Shown one piece after another: positions 19,701-28,034 of a DNA stretch of 64,000 nt (within the stretch, counting starts at the first letter, position 1; each line of letters opens with the position of its first letter). The notes under the pieces are model-generated. The model ran no database searches and was not told the DNA's origin. It saw only the letters and a program-made list of their open reading frames with translations. Origin of the DNA: UPXZ01 sp964568675. Its GTDB lineage: Bacteria; Bacteroidota; Bacteroidia; Bacteroidales; Paludibacteraceae. The stretch spans positions 15,944 through 79,943 of the forward strand of contig CAZMQV010000006.1 in NCBI GenBank assembly GCA_964568675.1. The letters are read 5' to 3'. The translations under genes were made by a program, and so were the position numbers.

Positions 19701-22341
19701 CGATATCAAAAGTGATATTCTTATCCGTTTCGAGGAAAGTGTGAGGATTATCGGCAGGAGATTTGATGCCTACGTATGAGCTGAATGGTGAAAAGACAAC
19801 AGTTTGATTGTAGAAGCTCATATCGCCGCCCGACTCAAAAACACGCGAAAGAATGGTGCCGCGCAACATTCCCGGCGCAAGATTGGCAAGAGGAATTTTT
19901 GCCTGAATGGAGGCATTGCCCGCATTGTCGAGTGTGCCGTCGAAGATATTGAAGGTTGTGGTTTCGAAATCTGAAAGCGGATTGTTGAACGTGTAGTTGG
20001 TGTATGATTGAAAGGGTTTCTCCGATTTTGAAAGACGTAGTTCGGCATCGGCTTTCAGGTTCGACGCGAGTGCTCCGTGCAGCCATTGCGCAGTGATTGT
20101 CCCGGAGATAACTGCTTTGGAAGCGTCGATCATCGTGTCGCAATCCAAGCGTATTTTGAGTCGGTTGGGCTTGATGGTTTCGACCCGGAGCGATTTGAAG
20201 AATTGTGTGCCACCTACTTTTATAGATGCTTGCCAAACTCCGGTGGGCGCGCTCGTGCTTATCGGGATGGCAAAAGTGTAGAAGCCATTTTGTCCATCTA
20301 CATTTATTATGCGGTTGTAAAATTGACGTGTTGGTGTGAACACTTCCAACACTATGGGATGTCCTTTTGGTAATTTCTTATTTTTATCCTCAAGAATAAA
20401 GCCGAGGTGAATGGTGTCGCCCGGTCGCCATACGCCTCGTTCGGTGTAGAGATACCCTTTCAGTCCTTTCTGAATCTCTTTGCCGCTAACGTCGAAATTG
20501 CTGAGTGAGAGCGACGATTCGTCTTTTACCTCCAGGTAGCCTATCTCCTTGTCTTTTGCTACGGTAACTACAAAGGGTTTGGATTTCGAAAATTGAATTT
20601 CGGCAAATCCATCGTTGTCGGTTTTTGCTTTGCCTATTTCCTGCATCTGATAGTTGTAGGCTTTCACCGTAGCACCGGCGATTGGGTTGGTAGAGAGAAT
20701 GTCGGTAGCCGCGATAGCGAGAACGCCGTTCGTACTGCTTTTGGCTATTATTCCTACATTTGACGCCATCACTATTGCTTTTGCTGTTCGGTCGTCGCCG
20801 ATAAAGTATGATGGCTTGCAGGGGTCGTCATGTTCGCTCCAGTTGTAGTCTGTCCAGTCGTAAGCTTCGTAATAGTCCGAGTAGGGATTGTCCCATTCGT
20901 TTTCATCCTCTTCGGAGATTAGCGCGTCGCTCATTTTTTTCGATTGTAGCGTCTGAGGAGTTACGGGTGCCAAACCACCACAGCGATAGAGCGAATAGTC
21001 TTGCTTCATGGATAGCTGTACCACATACCACGCGCCCGGGTCTTTTTTTATAATTGGTGCCAAATCAAGAGAAAAATTATTCCATTTGCCCAAGTCGAGC
21101 GATTTGTCTTCGTCCAAGCGGATTTGAACTTTCTTAATCAAGCGTCCGAATCGGCGCAACTCATTCTGGGAGTTATCATTGAGCGAGTTTGATTGCAAAA
21201 AATAGAGAACGTTGTTTTGATAAACCTTTATCACTTTCACATCTACCGCCCAAAGATTAACCGCTTTGAAGGGTAAAATTAGTTTGTCGGAATTGGGCAG
21301 AATGTTTCCGCTTTTTTCGAAAGCGATTTCGGGTTTGGTGCTTTCTACATTGAGGCTAAAGGAGTAGTTCTTGTCTAAAGCCAATTGCGCGAGACTTTTA
21401 ATCCCGCCATTGATGTTGAGATTAATAGTTTTTTCGGGAAGTGTTTCCGGGTAAATTTTTACTACATTCCTGTCTATCTGATAGGTGTAGTTGGATATGT
21501 CCGGCGACGAAATTAAGCCGGTAAGGTCTTGAGTGAGAGAAACCGGGTCGGTGAACGTAACGCGAATGAAAGGGTCGTTCTCCTGTTGAAGCCGCACATC
21601 GAACACCCCAAAGTTATTTGTGGAAAGCGCCGGTATGGTGATGTCAAATTTCTCTTCTTTTTTTACGCCAAGTAGCGAAGCGTTGAACGAAACGGCATAA
21701 GTCTTTGCCTGTTTTTCGCGTTTCAGACTATCTATTCGGACACGGAAAAGAGTAGGATTGAGTTCCGCAACTTTAACGGAGCATTCTTTGTTGCTTTTCT
21801 GAATTTCAAGCGACTTTTTAATTTGTTCGGCTGATGTGGCATTTGCAAGCCGAATGTCTATCTCTACGGCATTCCACTCCAGATTTGTGGCGCTGACAGG
21901 TGAAAATGGAAGCGCGCTAAGCGTGAAACTCTGTTCGCTAACGTGAAAATCAAAATTGAATTTTCGGAATTTCTTTTCCACTTGCATTAATTTTCCCAAA
22001 TTCAAACTTGCTTTGTAGGACTTCCCGGGCTTGAGAGCGCCGGAGTCGGGTACAAACCGAAGTGTGGTGGCATTTATCCAGCTTGTTTTTCCTTTCACAC
22101 GCGGCGAAAATGCGAAGAGCTGCTCCTGAAGCTCCGTGTTAAGTTCTACTGCCGGCATTTCCTGCGCCAATTCCACTTGAATGAAGCCATCGGGCGCTAA
22201 CTTTCCATAGGTGAACGCGTTGATATAACGTGCAAATTCGGGGTCGATCTCGGTAGCACGTGATTTGCACGATTGCATAAGCGATGTCAGGAAAAAACCT
22301 GAAACAAGGAGTAGAAGAAACGATATATACCTGTTTTTCAT
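16765..22341 (-). CDS. Alpha-2-macroglobulin family lipoprotein with thioester
   Basis: 1858 residues with a lipoprotein signal (LTSLMQSC, Cys at about 25). It has the series of MG domains of bacterial A2Ms: an MG2-like start of the central part (GVWRPGDTIHLGFILED, about 625-650), the A2M central block (SYSINAGEMKSHKLKLPAYIGSVRVMVVAGG as an imperfect match near 1200) and a helical TED domain with the thioester CTEQ at about residue 1407. A C-terminal receptor-like beta domain follows. Bacterial A2Ms trap attacking proteases through the thioester after bait-region cleavage and guard the periplasm or cell surface. The usual partner in proteobacteria, PBP1C, is absent here. It starts after a 920-bp gap that contains the 43-bp repeat array. 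The bait region cannot be pinpointed from sequence. Confidence 0.9.
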   Translation of the reverse strand: MKNRYISFLLLLVSGFFLTSLMQSCKSRATEIDPEFARYINAFTYGKLAPDGFIQVELAQEMPAVELNTELQEQLFAFSPRVKGKTSWINATTLRFVPDSGALKPGKSYKASLNLGKLMQVEKKFRKFNFDFHVSEQSFTLSALPFSPVSATNLEWNAVEIDIRLANATSAEQIKKSLEIQKSNKECSVKVAELNPTLFRVRIDSLKREKQAKTYAVSFNASLLGVKKEEKFDITIPALSTNNFGVFDVRLQQENDPFIRVTFTDPVSLTQDLTGLISSPDISNYTYQIDRNVVKIYPETLPEKTINLNINGGIKSLAQLALDKNYSFSLNVESTKPEIAFEKSGNILPNSDKLILPFKAVNLWAVDVKVIKVYQNNVLYFLQSNSLNDNSQNELRRFGRLIKKVQIRLDEDKSLDLGKWNNFSLDLAPIIKKDPGAWYVVQLSMKQDYSLYRCGGLAPVTPQTLQSKKMSDALISEEDENEWDNPYSDYYEAYDWTDYNWSEHDDPCKPSYFIGDDRTAKAIVMASNVGIIAKSSTNGVLAIAATDILSTNPIAGATVKAYNYQMQEIGKAKTDNDGFAEIQFSKSKPFVVTVAKDKEIGYLEVKDESSLSLSNFDVSGKEIQKGLKGYLYTERGVWRPGDTIHLGFILEDKNKKLPKGHPIVLEVFTPTRQFYNRIINVDGQNGFYTFAIPISTSAPTGVWQASIKVGGTQFFKSLRVETIKPNRLKIRLDCDTMIDASKAVISGTITAQWLHGALASNLKADAELRLSKSEKPFQSYTNYTFNNPLSDFETTTFNIFDGTLDNAGNASIQAKIPLANLAPGMLRGTILSRVFESGGDMSFYNQTVVFSPFSSYVGIKSPADNPHTFLETDKNITFDIVTLNPYGKKVNRSLEYKIYKMDWSWWWNNQGNNAASYINNTSAQPLASGIVASAAGSAKIHFKVNYPDWGRYLVLAKDPESGHTTGLIFYVDWPSWRGRSNKTDPSGLTMLSFATDKPSYLLGESATVIIPKSSKGRVLISIENGTGIIKREWVATSATSDTKYSFKITDEMSPNCYVFASLLQPHSQQENDLPIRMYGVVNVNIENKASKLEPTIQMPTELRPEKEFTISVSEKTKKPMTYTLAIVDEGLLDITSFKTPNAWNEFYAREALGVRTWDLFDRVLGTNSGIFGPLLSIGGDEALKATSDKVNRFKPVVKFLGPYSINAGEMKSHKLKLPAYIGSVRVMVVAGGGGAYGSTEKTVTVHNPIMTLTTLPRVMGPNEELFLPVNVFSSDKKIKSVRVNIQTKALLIPVDGSSQTVYFDKPGDKIVYFKLKSGMKIGEEKLIVSSTANNERFVETISIGIRNPNPPVILSQTTLVEPGKHSSLNMKLENISPNDWVKMEISRLPSINLNKNLSFLSDYQHACTEQLTSMAFPLLYVDQLIKMNDEEKAQNNKRVDQLIRRVLSRQLPDGGFAYWDGENYASEWASSYSGHFLLEAIKKGYAVPDNAIKNWTRFQQKLARNWTPTVSLSQNQFFEHQMTDLQQGYRLYTLALAEKPELGAMNRLREIKSPSKQAKFQLASAYALAGRKSEAKALIFNINPNIEAYNFNNDTYGSPLRDQALIMDTYMLLGMTEKAMNLSASVASALSNHQLSTQTTAFALIAMEKLALKMGKGNINVNYRVNNQASKSIDTPQPMVQTSIVPTNNITVDIQNRGTAKIYARLTARTQAINPISKPNDASFIVRVKYQDKNGKPVDIRSMKQGEEFEAKIIVKNSEEQSFSNIALLFIVPSGWEIINERLMETNDDANTILYNRKDIRDDRVLNYFNLNSGNEAKFTVKLRAAYRGRYYAPPISCQALYAPTENATTSGIWVEVK

Positions 22342-22700
22342 ATTAGTATTCTTTTTTAGTTCAATATTGGTTGAAAATCAACTTCCTTGCCGGTTGCCAT
22401 CGATAGCGCTACGGTAGCTTGCCTAAAAGATATGGCAACTCACGAATGTAAAGGTATCTAATTTTCACGAAATTAAAATATGAAGAGGCGAATATTTATG
22501 TGTAATTTTTCGAAAGATGTTTTCGATTACCCTTTTATACTTTTCCGGCTTGCATTCTCCTTCCATAATCCTCTGTTTTTCACTCAAAACTTATGCCACT
22601 CACTAATCAGGAGCTGCGCGACATCCTACTCCGGACGAATTTCTGCTCAGAAACAGCTATAGAATACAATGAAAGCCAATATGACGCAAATGGGAATGCG

Positions 22701-23020
22701 TAAAATCACCTTGTGGTAAATGTCGTTTTTAAAATAAAAAACGGTTTTTACCATCGTGGTAATTGCCATTCTTAAAATAAAAAACAGCTTTTACCATCGT
22801 GGTAATTGCCATTCTTAAAACAAAAAACGGTTTTTACCATCGTGGTAAATGCCATTCATAAAATAAAAAACGGCTTTTACCATTGTGGTAATTGCCATTC
22901 TTAAAACAAAAAACAGCTTTTACCATTGTGGTAATTGCCATTCTTAAAATAAAAAACGGCTTTTACCATTGTGGTAATTGTCATTCTTAAAATAAACAAC
23001 GGCTTTTACCATAAAATGGC
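22701..23020. repeat. 43-bp tandem repeat array with phased palindromes
   Basis: Six clean copies of a 43-bp unit run head to tail from 22731 to 22988, with a degenerate copy on each side. Each clean unit contains the palindrome TTACCA-N3-TGGTAA, where N3 is TCG or TTG, at 22748, 22791, 22834, 22877, 22920 and 22963. The half-copies at 22705 and 23006 keep exact 43-bp phase. Differences between copies fall in the palindrome centre and in the A-rich part (AACGG/AACAG, TAAAA/CAAAA), while the arms are invariant among the clean copies. 43 is not a multiple of 3, so the array is not coding, and there are no unique spacers, so it is not a CRISPR. Confidence 0.9.
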
Positions 23021-23192
23021 TTTTCATCATGCGTAGTGTCCTCAAGAATAGCGGAATGAAAGGATGGCGAGAACATCGCTTTATCAAATTCAACATCAAC
23101 ACGATGCTGGCATTCCAACTTTCGCTTGTTTTTTTAAGTCTTGATTTGAAACGATTCAAACTGTATCCGGTTTTATCGACGCGTTGAAAAGC

Positions 23193-23213
23193 CCATTGTA
23201 GTTTTTACAATGG
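23193..23213 (-). terminator. Possible terminator of the TPR/AraC regulator gene
   Basis: A perfect 8-bp stem, CCATTGTA / TACAATGG, with a 5-nt loop lies about 50 nt after the stop of the minus-strand regulator gene. The following T-run on that strand is only four bases, so it is a moderate candidate. Confidence 0.5.
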
Positions 23214-23261
23214 CAAAAATCAACGTGTTGAAATTTTAAAAGTTGGAAATTTGCATAATAC

Positions 23262-25115
23262 TTAATTGTTATTTATCTCCGATAATTCATTCACTATCTG
23301 ATTCCTGAATTGTGCCGGAGTAAATCCGGTCTGTTTTCTGAACGTATCAAAAAAAACAGATTGTGAATTGAAACCCATTTCAGATGCGAGCATCGCGAAG
23401 TGATATTTGTTGCGCAAATCTTCCTGATTGCTCATAATGCGAATGGTTTCATCAATCCGAAACTTATTGACAACGTCAATGTAACGTTCATTTTTGAGAC
23501 TAATAGCTTTTGATAAGTAGTATCGATTCGTATTCAGTTCTTTAGCTGCTATTTCGAGATTGATGTCTTTGCGTGTGAAGTTGTCATCGTCGCCCAGCCA
23601 ATTGATGAAGCTTTCGTATAGCAGATCGAATTTGTTCGTTTCTTTTTTCGTTCGTTTATCACTTTCGCTTTTAATTGAATAGGTGTTATCCTCATTTTTA
23701 CCCTGCATATATTGCGTATTATTTTGCATTGCCATAATTTTCTGAACCATTTTATGCTTCTCTTTTCGTGTCTTGGCTACTTTAATCAGAATGACTAAAG
23801 CAATAATGAGTATTGAAAAAACGGTAATGTGAATCACCTTGAAGGTATCTGCTTTTTCCTGCTTGTGAATAATTTGGTTGTAAGCGTTTTGGTTTGCCTG
23901 ACTAATCTTGTTTAGTTTTAGCAGATTTGCCGCTTGCATATTGTTTTGTTTGTTTAAGAAATATGTGGCAGAGTCCATCATACTAACTGATTTTGCCGGA
24001 TTGCTATCGAGGTATGATTTCGATATTTCTTGATAAATTTTCGCCCTTAAATTATAGTTGCGTTTGGACTCTATTATCGCCAAACAGTGGTAGGCGTTTT
24101 CGCGTGCTTTTGCCCAATTCCCAATTGCATTGTAGTTCTTTGCTAGAAATAAATAGCTGTTTTTCAGAATATACGTCGATTGATAATAGTCGTTTCCCAA
24201 GGCAATAACCGAATCTATTTTACCAATGGATGCGATGTGTTTTTTTTGCAAGAGATCCACCTCGGCACGATTCAGCATGATTAACGCTTCGGAGAGCGCG
24301 TCGTGTGAGAGATTTGCTTTTTCAGCTTTTTGAATGTAATACAAAGCTTCTGAAGGTAAATCTTTTTGAATATACATATCCGCATTGATGATGCTGGAAT
24401 AGAATTGCTGCTTGTAGTCTTTGTTCGCTATAAAAGTTTGTTCAGCTTCGTTGAGGTGAGTTTGCGCGTCGTTAAAGCGCGACAATGAGAAAAGTTGTAT
24501 GCCGATATGCCTATTGTTTATCGCGATGCTGTAGGTAAGCCCGGTTTTTTCAAAAGTTTCCTGTGATTTCAAAAACCAGAAATGTGCATTGCTATAGTCG
24601 CCATAACTTTGGAATATTTGTCCTAATAATCGCTGATTGTTCGCCAAAGTGCGTATGTCCGAAGGCGACTCGTTGAGAGTGGCATTTAGTAGCGTGAATG
24701 CTTCGTTCTGACGACTGGAGTTAAAAAGGATTAGACTTTTGATGCTTTTAAAGTAGTACCTGTTGGAAGTATGTAAGTTTGCTACATCATATCTGCTAAT
24801 GATATTCCAAGCTTGTGTTGTTTCGCCTTTTTTCGACAAGGCAGCAGCTTTGAAAATCGTTTTTTGCTCTTCGTAAAACGATTTTTTAGAAGAGTTTTCG
24901 GGGATTTCAATTTCTGAAAGTAGGGCTAATGCTCTGTCATTTGCAGATTCGAGATAGTAAATATCCAGAATGTGACTCAGCGCGGTTTCCGTTTTATTGT
25001 TGTTGTAGCTGCATCCGCCAAGTGTCAATAGCAAAATGCCACAAATAAAATAAATTGTTTGTAGCCGGATGCAAGTAACCCTATGATTTTGGCTGTCTAA
25101 GGATTGGGTTTTCAT
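23262..25115 (-). CDS. Membrane-anchored TPR / AraC-type transcription regulator
   Basis: 617 residues. An N-terminal hydrophobic segment ends in a lipobox-like LTLGGC, followed by about 350 residues of helical TPR-like repeats. One transmembrane helix (about 422-445) is followed by a basic linker and a C-terminal AraC-type HTH (about 515-617, ending with the typical GFNSQSVFFDTFRKQTGFTPAQFR block). This is the Bacteroidota plan in which a periplasmic TPR sensor is joined through the membrane to a cytoplasmic DNA-binding domain, without a kinase. Target genes are unknown. It is convergent with nothing, and lies upstream in the same direction as A2M, from which the repeat array separates it; regulation of A2M is possible but unproven. 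Confidence 0.85.
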   Translation of the reverse strand: MKTQSLDSQNHRVTCIRLQTIYFICGILLLTLGGCSYNNNKTETALSHILDIYYLESANDRALALLSEIEIPENSSKKSFYEEQKTIFKAAALSKKGETTQAWNIISRYDVANLHTSNRYYFKSIKSLILFNSSRQNEAFTLLNATLNESPSDIRTLANNQRLLGQIFQSYGDYSNAHFWFLKSQETFEKTGLTYSIAINNRHIGIQLFSLSRFNDAQTHLNEAEQTFIANKDYKQQFYSSIINADMYIQKDLPSEALYYIQKAEKANLSHDALSEALIMLNRAEVDLLQKKHIASIGKIDSVIALGNDYYQSTYILKNSYLFLAKNYNAIGNWAKARENAYHCLAIIESKRNYNLRAKIYQEISKSYLDSNPAKSVSMMDSATYFLNKQNNMQAANLLKLNKISQANQNAYNQIIHKQEKADTFKVIHITVFSILIIALVILIKVAKTRKEKHKMVQKIMAMQNNTQYMQGKNEDNTYSIKSESDKRTKKETNKFDLLYESFINWLGDDDNFTRKDINLEIAAKELNTNRYYLSKAISLKNERYIDVVNKFRIDETIRIMSNQEDLRNKYHFAMLASEMGFNSQSVFFDTFRKQTGFTPAQFRNQIVNELSEINNN

Positions 25116-25747
25116 GGCTTTTGGTTAATAAAAATAAGAAATCATCTTTTCGTTTTTGATGTTTCTGTGAAACGATTCAGTTTTTTGCCAAATTTACTTC
25201 TATGCGCTTGTTTTTAAGCTTAATATGGTTCGGAATTTACAAATGTATGAATAAATTCTTGATATTAATGCGGTTTGAATGAAATTTTCTGTAAAATACT
25301 ATAAAAATTTGGAGACTTCATCATGTCTGAATTGTATCCACATTGTTTTCCTTAAAAAATGGAGTTTCATTGTGTATGTGATTGTTGGTCAAAGATATGT
25401 GTAACTTCTCATTGAAATCGCATCCCAATGCAATTCAGGTGCTGTTTTTGAGTTGTTTGAATAGGTAACGACGTCTTAAAATAAAAATCTCAATTATCCA
25501 AGTCTGAAAAATCGATACATCCCAATTCGACTCAAGCTATATTTTGCGAAGGATTGGAATGAATTAGTAGGATGTCAACTGCTTTTTTTAAGCAATTTAT
25601 CAATTAATTGAGAAACTAAGTGCAAATAAAATTGTAATTTTGTGGGTTAAAGTGAGTGTAATTTTGCGAGCGCAAATCAAGTTGAAATACATACTTATGC
25701 TTACGATTCCAATCACGAACTCCTTTTTTCTGAAATATAAATGAAAT
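25116..25747. other. Intergenic region between divergent genes
   Basis: 632 AT-rich bases between the minus-strand regulator and the plus-strand dut operon. Apart from a promoter-like element near dut I see no gene, RNA or repeat. Confidence 0.5.
25640..25667 (+). promoter_or_regulatory. Candidate promoter of the dut operon
   Basis: TAATTTTGC at 25659-25667 matches TAnnTTTGC exactly. A TTG at 25640-25642 lies 16 nt upstream, shorter than the usual 19-21 nt. A second TAATTTTG at 25635-25642 overlaps that TTG. The leader to ATG 25748 would be about 75 nt. Confidence 0.5.
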
Positions 25748-26182
25748 ATGAGAATAAAAATTGTAAATACTTCCAAACATCCGCTTCCTGAATATGCAAC
25801 GGTTAGCTCTGCCGGAGTTGATTTGCGCGCCAATATAGATGAAGCTATCGCGCTTAAACCCTTGGAAAGGAAATTGATACCTACCGGATTGTACATTGAA
25901 TTACCTCATGGATTCGAAGCGCAGATTCGCCCCCGAAGTGGCTTGGCGCTCAAAAAGGGCATTACGGTGCTCAACTCGCCCGGTACGATTGACGCCGATT
26001 ATCGTGGTGAAATTTGTATCATCTTAATCAATCTCTCGTCAGAAACATTTGTGATAAATGATGGTGAGCGAATTTGCCAAATGGTAATTGCCAGTCATGA
26101 GCAGGCGGAGTGGGAGCTTGTAGCAAATCTCACCGAAACTGAACGTGGCGAGGGAGGGTTCGGGCATACCGGAAAGAAATAA
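25748..26182 (+). CDS. dut: dUTP pyrophosphatase
   Basis: 144 residues, the normal size of trimeric dUTPases. The five motifs are visible: SSAGVDLRA, RPRSGLALKKG, a beta-hairpin motif with SPGTIDADYRGEI, ERICQMVI, and a C-terminal GGFGHTG (His where Ser is usual). It hydrolyses dUTP to dUMP and pyrophosphate, keeping uracil out of DNA and supplying dTMP synthesis. It heads a gene set (dut, TPR protein, DUF4292 lipoprotein, EnvC-like protein) that is commonly kept together in Bacteroidales. The next gene begins 28 nt later. Confidence 0.95.
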   Translation: MRIKIVNTSKHPLPEYATVSSAGVDLRANIDEAIALKPLERKLIPTGLYIELPHGFEAQIRPRSGLALKKGITVLNSPGTIDADYRGEICIILINLSSETFVINDGERICQMVIASHEQAEWELVANLTETERGEGGFGHTGKK

Positions 26183-26210
26183 ACTATTTGCTTAAAAAAC
26201 AACAGGAATT

Positions 26211-27974
26211 TTGAATAAAATAATTGTAATTATATCCTTTCTTTTGACTGCCGTTGGCTTCGCTTCGGCTAATGTGGAGAAGAAATCGAAAATTGCCGTA
26301 CCTGCAAGCGCTGAAAGAAAGTTGACTGAAGATGAACGCGCGCGCTTTGACTACTATTTTTTCGAAGCACAACGACTCAAAGACATTCAGCAACTCGACG
26401 CGCAGCTTGACGCCTTGCGAATTTGCCTTTCCATTGACTCTGCAAACACGGCGTTGCAAAGTGAATTGGGTACAGTATATATGCGCTTGAGACGCTATTC
26501 GGAAGCAGCAGAATCGTTTAAGAAAGCAGCAAGCACAACGCCTGATAATTGGTGGTATCAGGTGGAGTATATTCGCACGCTTGCCGGGCGCGAGCAATAC
26601 GAGAGCGCGATCAGGCAGATTGAACAGTTGCAAAAATATTTTCCACAACGCGAAGAGGTTTACACCATGCTCGCGTCGCTTTGCAAACAAACCGGTGAAT
26701 TGGATAAAGCCATCGCGGCGTTGAATCAACTGGAAGTGTATGCGGGTAAAAATGAGGCAATTTCGCTCGAAAAATTTCAGATCTATCTGATGCTGAACAA
26801 AGAGAAAAAAGCGATAGAAGAGATCGAAAGCTTAATGCTGAAATATCCGCAGGAAAGTAGATATAAAGTGATGCTTGGGGATATTTATCTCGAACTAAAA
26901 CAAGCCGGAAAAGCGTTTGAAATCTATCAGCAAGTTCTTCGCTCCGACCCCAATAATCCTTATGTCTATGTGTCGCTATCCAATTATTACAAAGACAAAG
27001 GCGATGAAGATAAAGCGATGGATGCCATTATGTCGGCATTGAGGAAGAATGAATTGCCGGTAGAAACTAAAATGGAAATTTTAGATCAATATGTTGACCA
27101 ATTGCTTACAAATTCAAGAAAGGCAGATGAAACGGAGGCGCTTTTCAAACTGCTTATTGAAGAATATCCGTTTGATGAACAGCCCCACGCCTATTATGCA
27201 CAATTCTTGCAAACGCAAAAGCGACAAAAAGAAGCCCTGGAAGAGCTGGAAAGTGTGGTCAGTATCAATCCAAGAAATGAAATTGCATGGAAATCTGCTT
27301 TGCAAATACTGATGGCGGAAGAAGATACTACCGGGATATTGGGTCTAACCGAGCGTGCGCTCAAAGTAGTGCCACATGTTCCGGAGATGTATTATTATCG
27401 TTCGATGGCTTTCTATCAACAAAATAAGATAGATGATGCAATAGCGATAACAAAGAGTGCTATCGAAAATCTAACTTCGGTGGTGTCCGGGGTGATGTTG
27501 AGCACATTTTACGGGCAATTGGGCGATATTTATCATCAGCGGAATGAAAAGGAGTTGTCGTATGCAAATTACGAAAAGTCGTTGGAACTTAATCCTGCCA
27601 ATGTGTATGTGCTGAACAATTATGCTTATTACCTTTCGGTGGAGAATGTAGATTTGCGAAAAGCCGAACGCATGAGCGCGAAAGCTGTAGAAGTGGAGCC
27701 CAACAACAGCACCTACCTGGATACCTATGCTTGGATATTTTACATGCAAGGCGATTTTTCTCTAGCAAAGATTTATATAGAAAAAGCGGTTGAAAACATG
27801 AAAGCCGATGAGGTGTCGGAGGTGATTTACGAACATTGTGGCGATATTTATTCGGCATTGGGCGATAAGGAAAAGGCACTCTCGATGTGGCAAAAAGCAT
27901 TGGAATTGAATACGGATAACAGCGTGCTCAAAGCAAAGATGGACAACCAAAACGGTGTGAACTTAATTAAATAA
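26211..27974 (+). CDS. Exported TPR-repeat protein
   Basis: 587 residues from a TTG start; no in-frame ATG precedes the signal peptide, which follows directly (Asn-Lys-Ile-Ile-Val-Ile-Ile, cleavage near Ala-Ser-Ala). The rest is a run of tetratricopeptide repeats from about residue 45 to the end, many with the typical Ala/Gly/Tyr/Pro positions (for example LYLEL..AGKAFEIYQQVLRSDP). It is a periplasmic scaffold with no catalytic motif. Its position between dut and a LolB-like DUF4292 lipoprotein, followed by an EnvC-like amidase activator, suggests a role in outer-membrane or cell-division envelope assembly. The start codon is the least certain part. Confidence 0.85.
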   Translation: MNKIIVIISFLLTAVGFASANVEKKSKIAVPASAERKLTEDERARFDYYFFEAQRLKDIQQLDAQLDALRICLSIDSANTALQSELGTVYMRLRRYSEAAESFKKAASTTPDNWWYQVEYIRTLAGREQYESAIRQIEQLQKYFPQREEVYTMLASLCKQTGELDKAIAALNQLEVYAGKNEAISLEKFQIYLMLNKEKKAIEEIESLMLKYPQESRYKVMLGDIYLELKQAGKAFEIYQQVLRSDPNNPYVYVSLSNYYKDKGDEDKAMDAIMSALRKNELPVETKMEILDQYVDQLLTNSRKADETEALFKLLIEEYPFDEQPHAYYAQFLQTQKRQKEALEELESVVSINPRNEIAWKSALQILMAEEDTTGILGLTERALKVVPHVPEMYYYRSMAFYQQNKIDDAIAITKSAIENLTSVVSGVMLSTFYGQLGDIYHQRNEKELSYANYEKSLELNPANVYVLNNYAYYLSVENVDLRKAERMSAKAVEVEPNNSTYLDTYAWIFYMQGDFSLAKIYIEKAVENMKADEVSEVIYEHCGDIYSALGDKEKALSMWQKALELNTDNSVLKAKMDNQNGVNLIK

Positions 27975-28034
27975 GGTATTTTGAAAACTCAGGACGAATA
28001 ACTCCTATTTCTTAACTCAGATAAATTACAGAAA

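Larger units (their letters stand above)
22342..23261. other. 920-bp intergenic region carrying a tandem repeat array
   Basis: This gap separates the A2M start from the end of the TPR/AraC gene. Close to A2M there is an 8-bp inverted repeat, GTTGCCAT (22393-22400) with ATGGCAAC (22432-22439), and a near-consensus -7 element on the minus strand (22447-22455, TACCTTTAC). The middle holds the 43-bp array. Short open frames here, such as 22480-22662 plus and 22944-23159 minus, have no recognisable content. Confidence 0.6.

Noticed and set aside
22701..23020. CRISPR array
   Set aside because: Units are continuous 43-bp tandem copies with no unique spacers and no cas genes nearby.
22944..23159. 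71-codon minus-strand frame at the edge of the repeat array
   Set aside because: It runs through the repeat units and has no recognisable domain; the 43-bp period shifts the frame.
26184..26729. 181-codon minus-strand frame opposite the TPR gene
   Set aside because: It lies wholly over a well-supported TPR gene and shows no recognisable family features.
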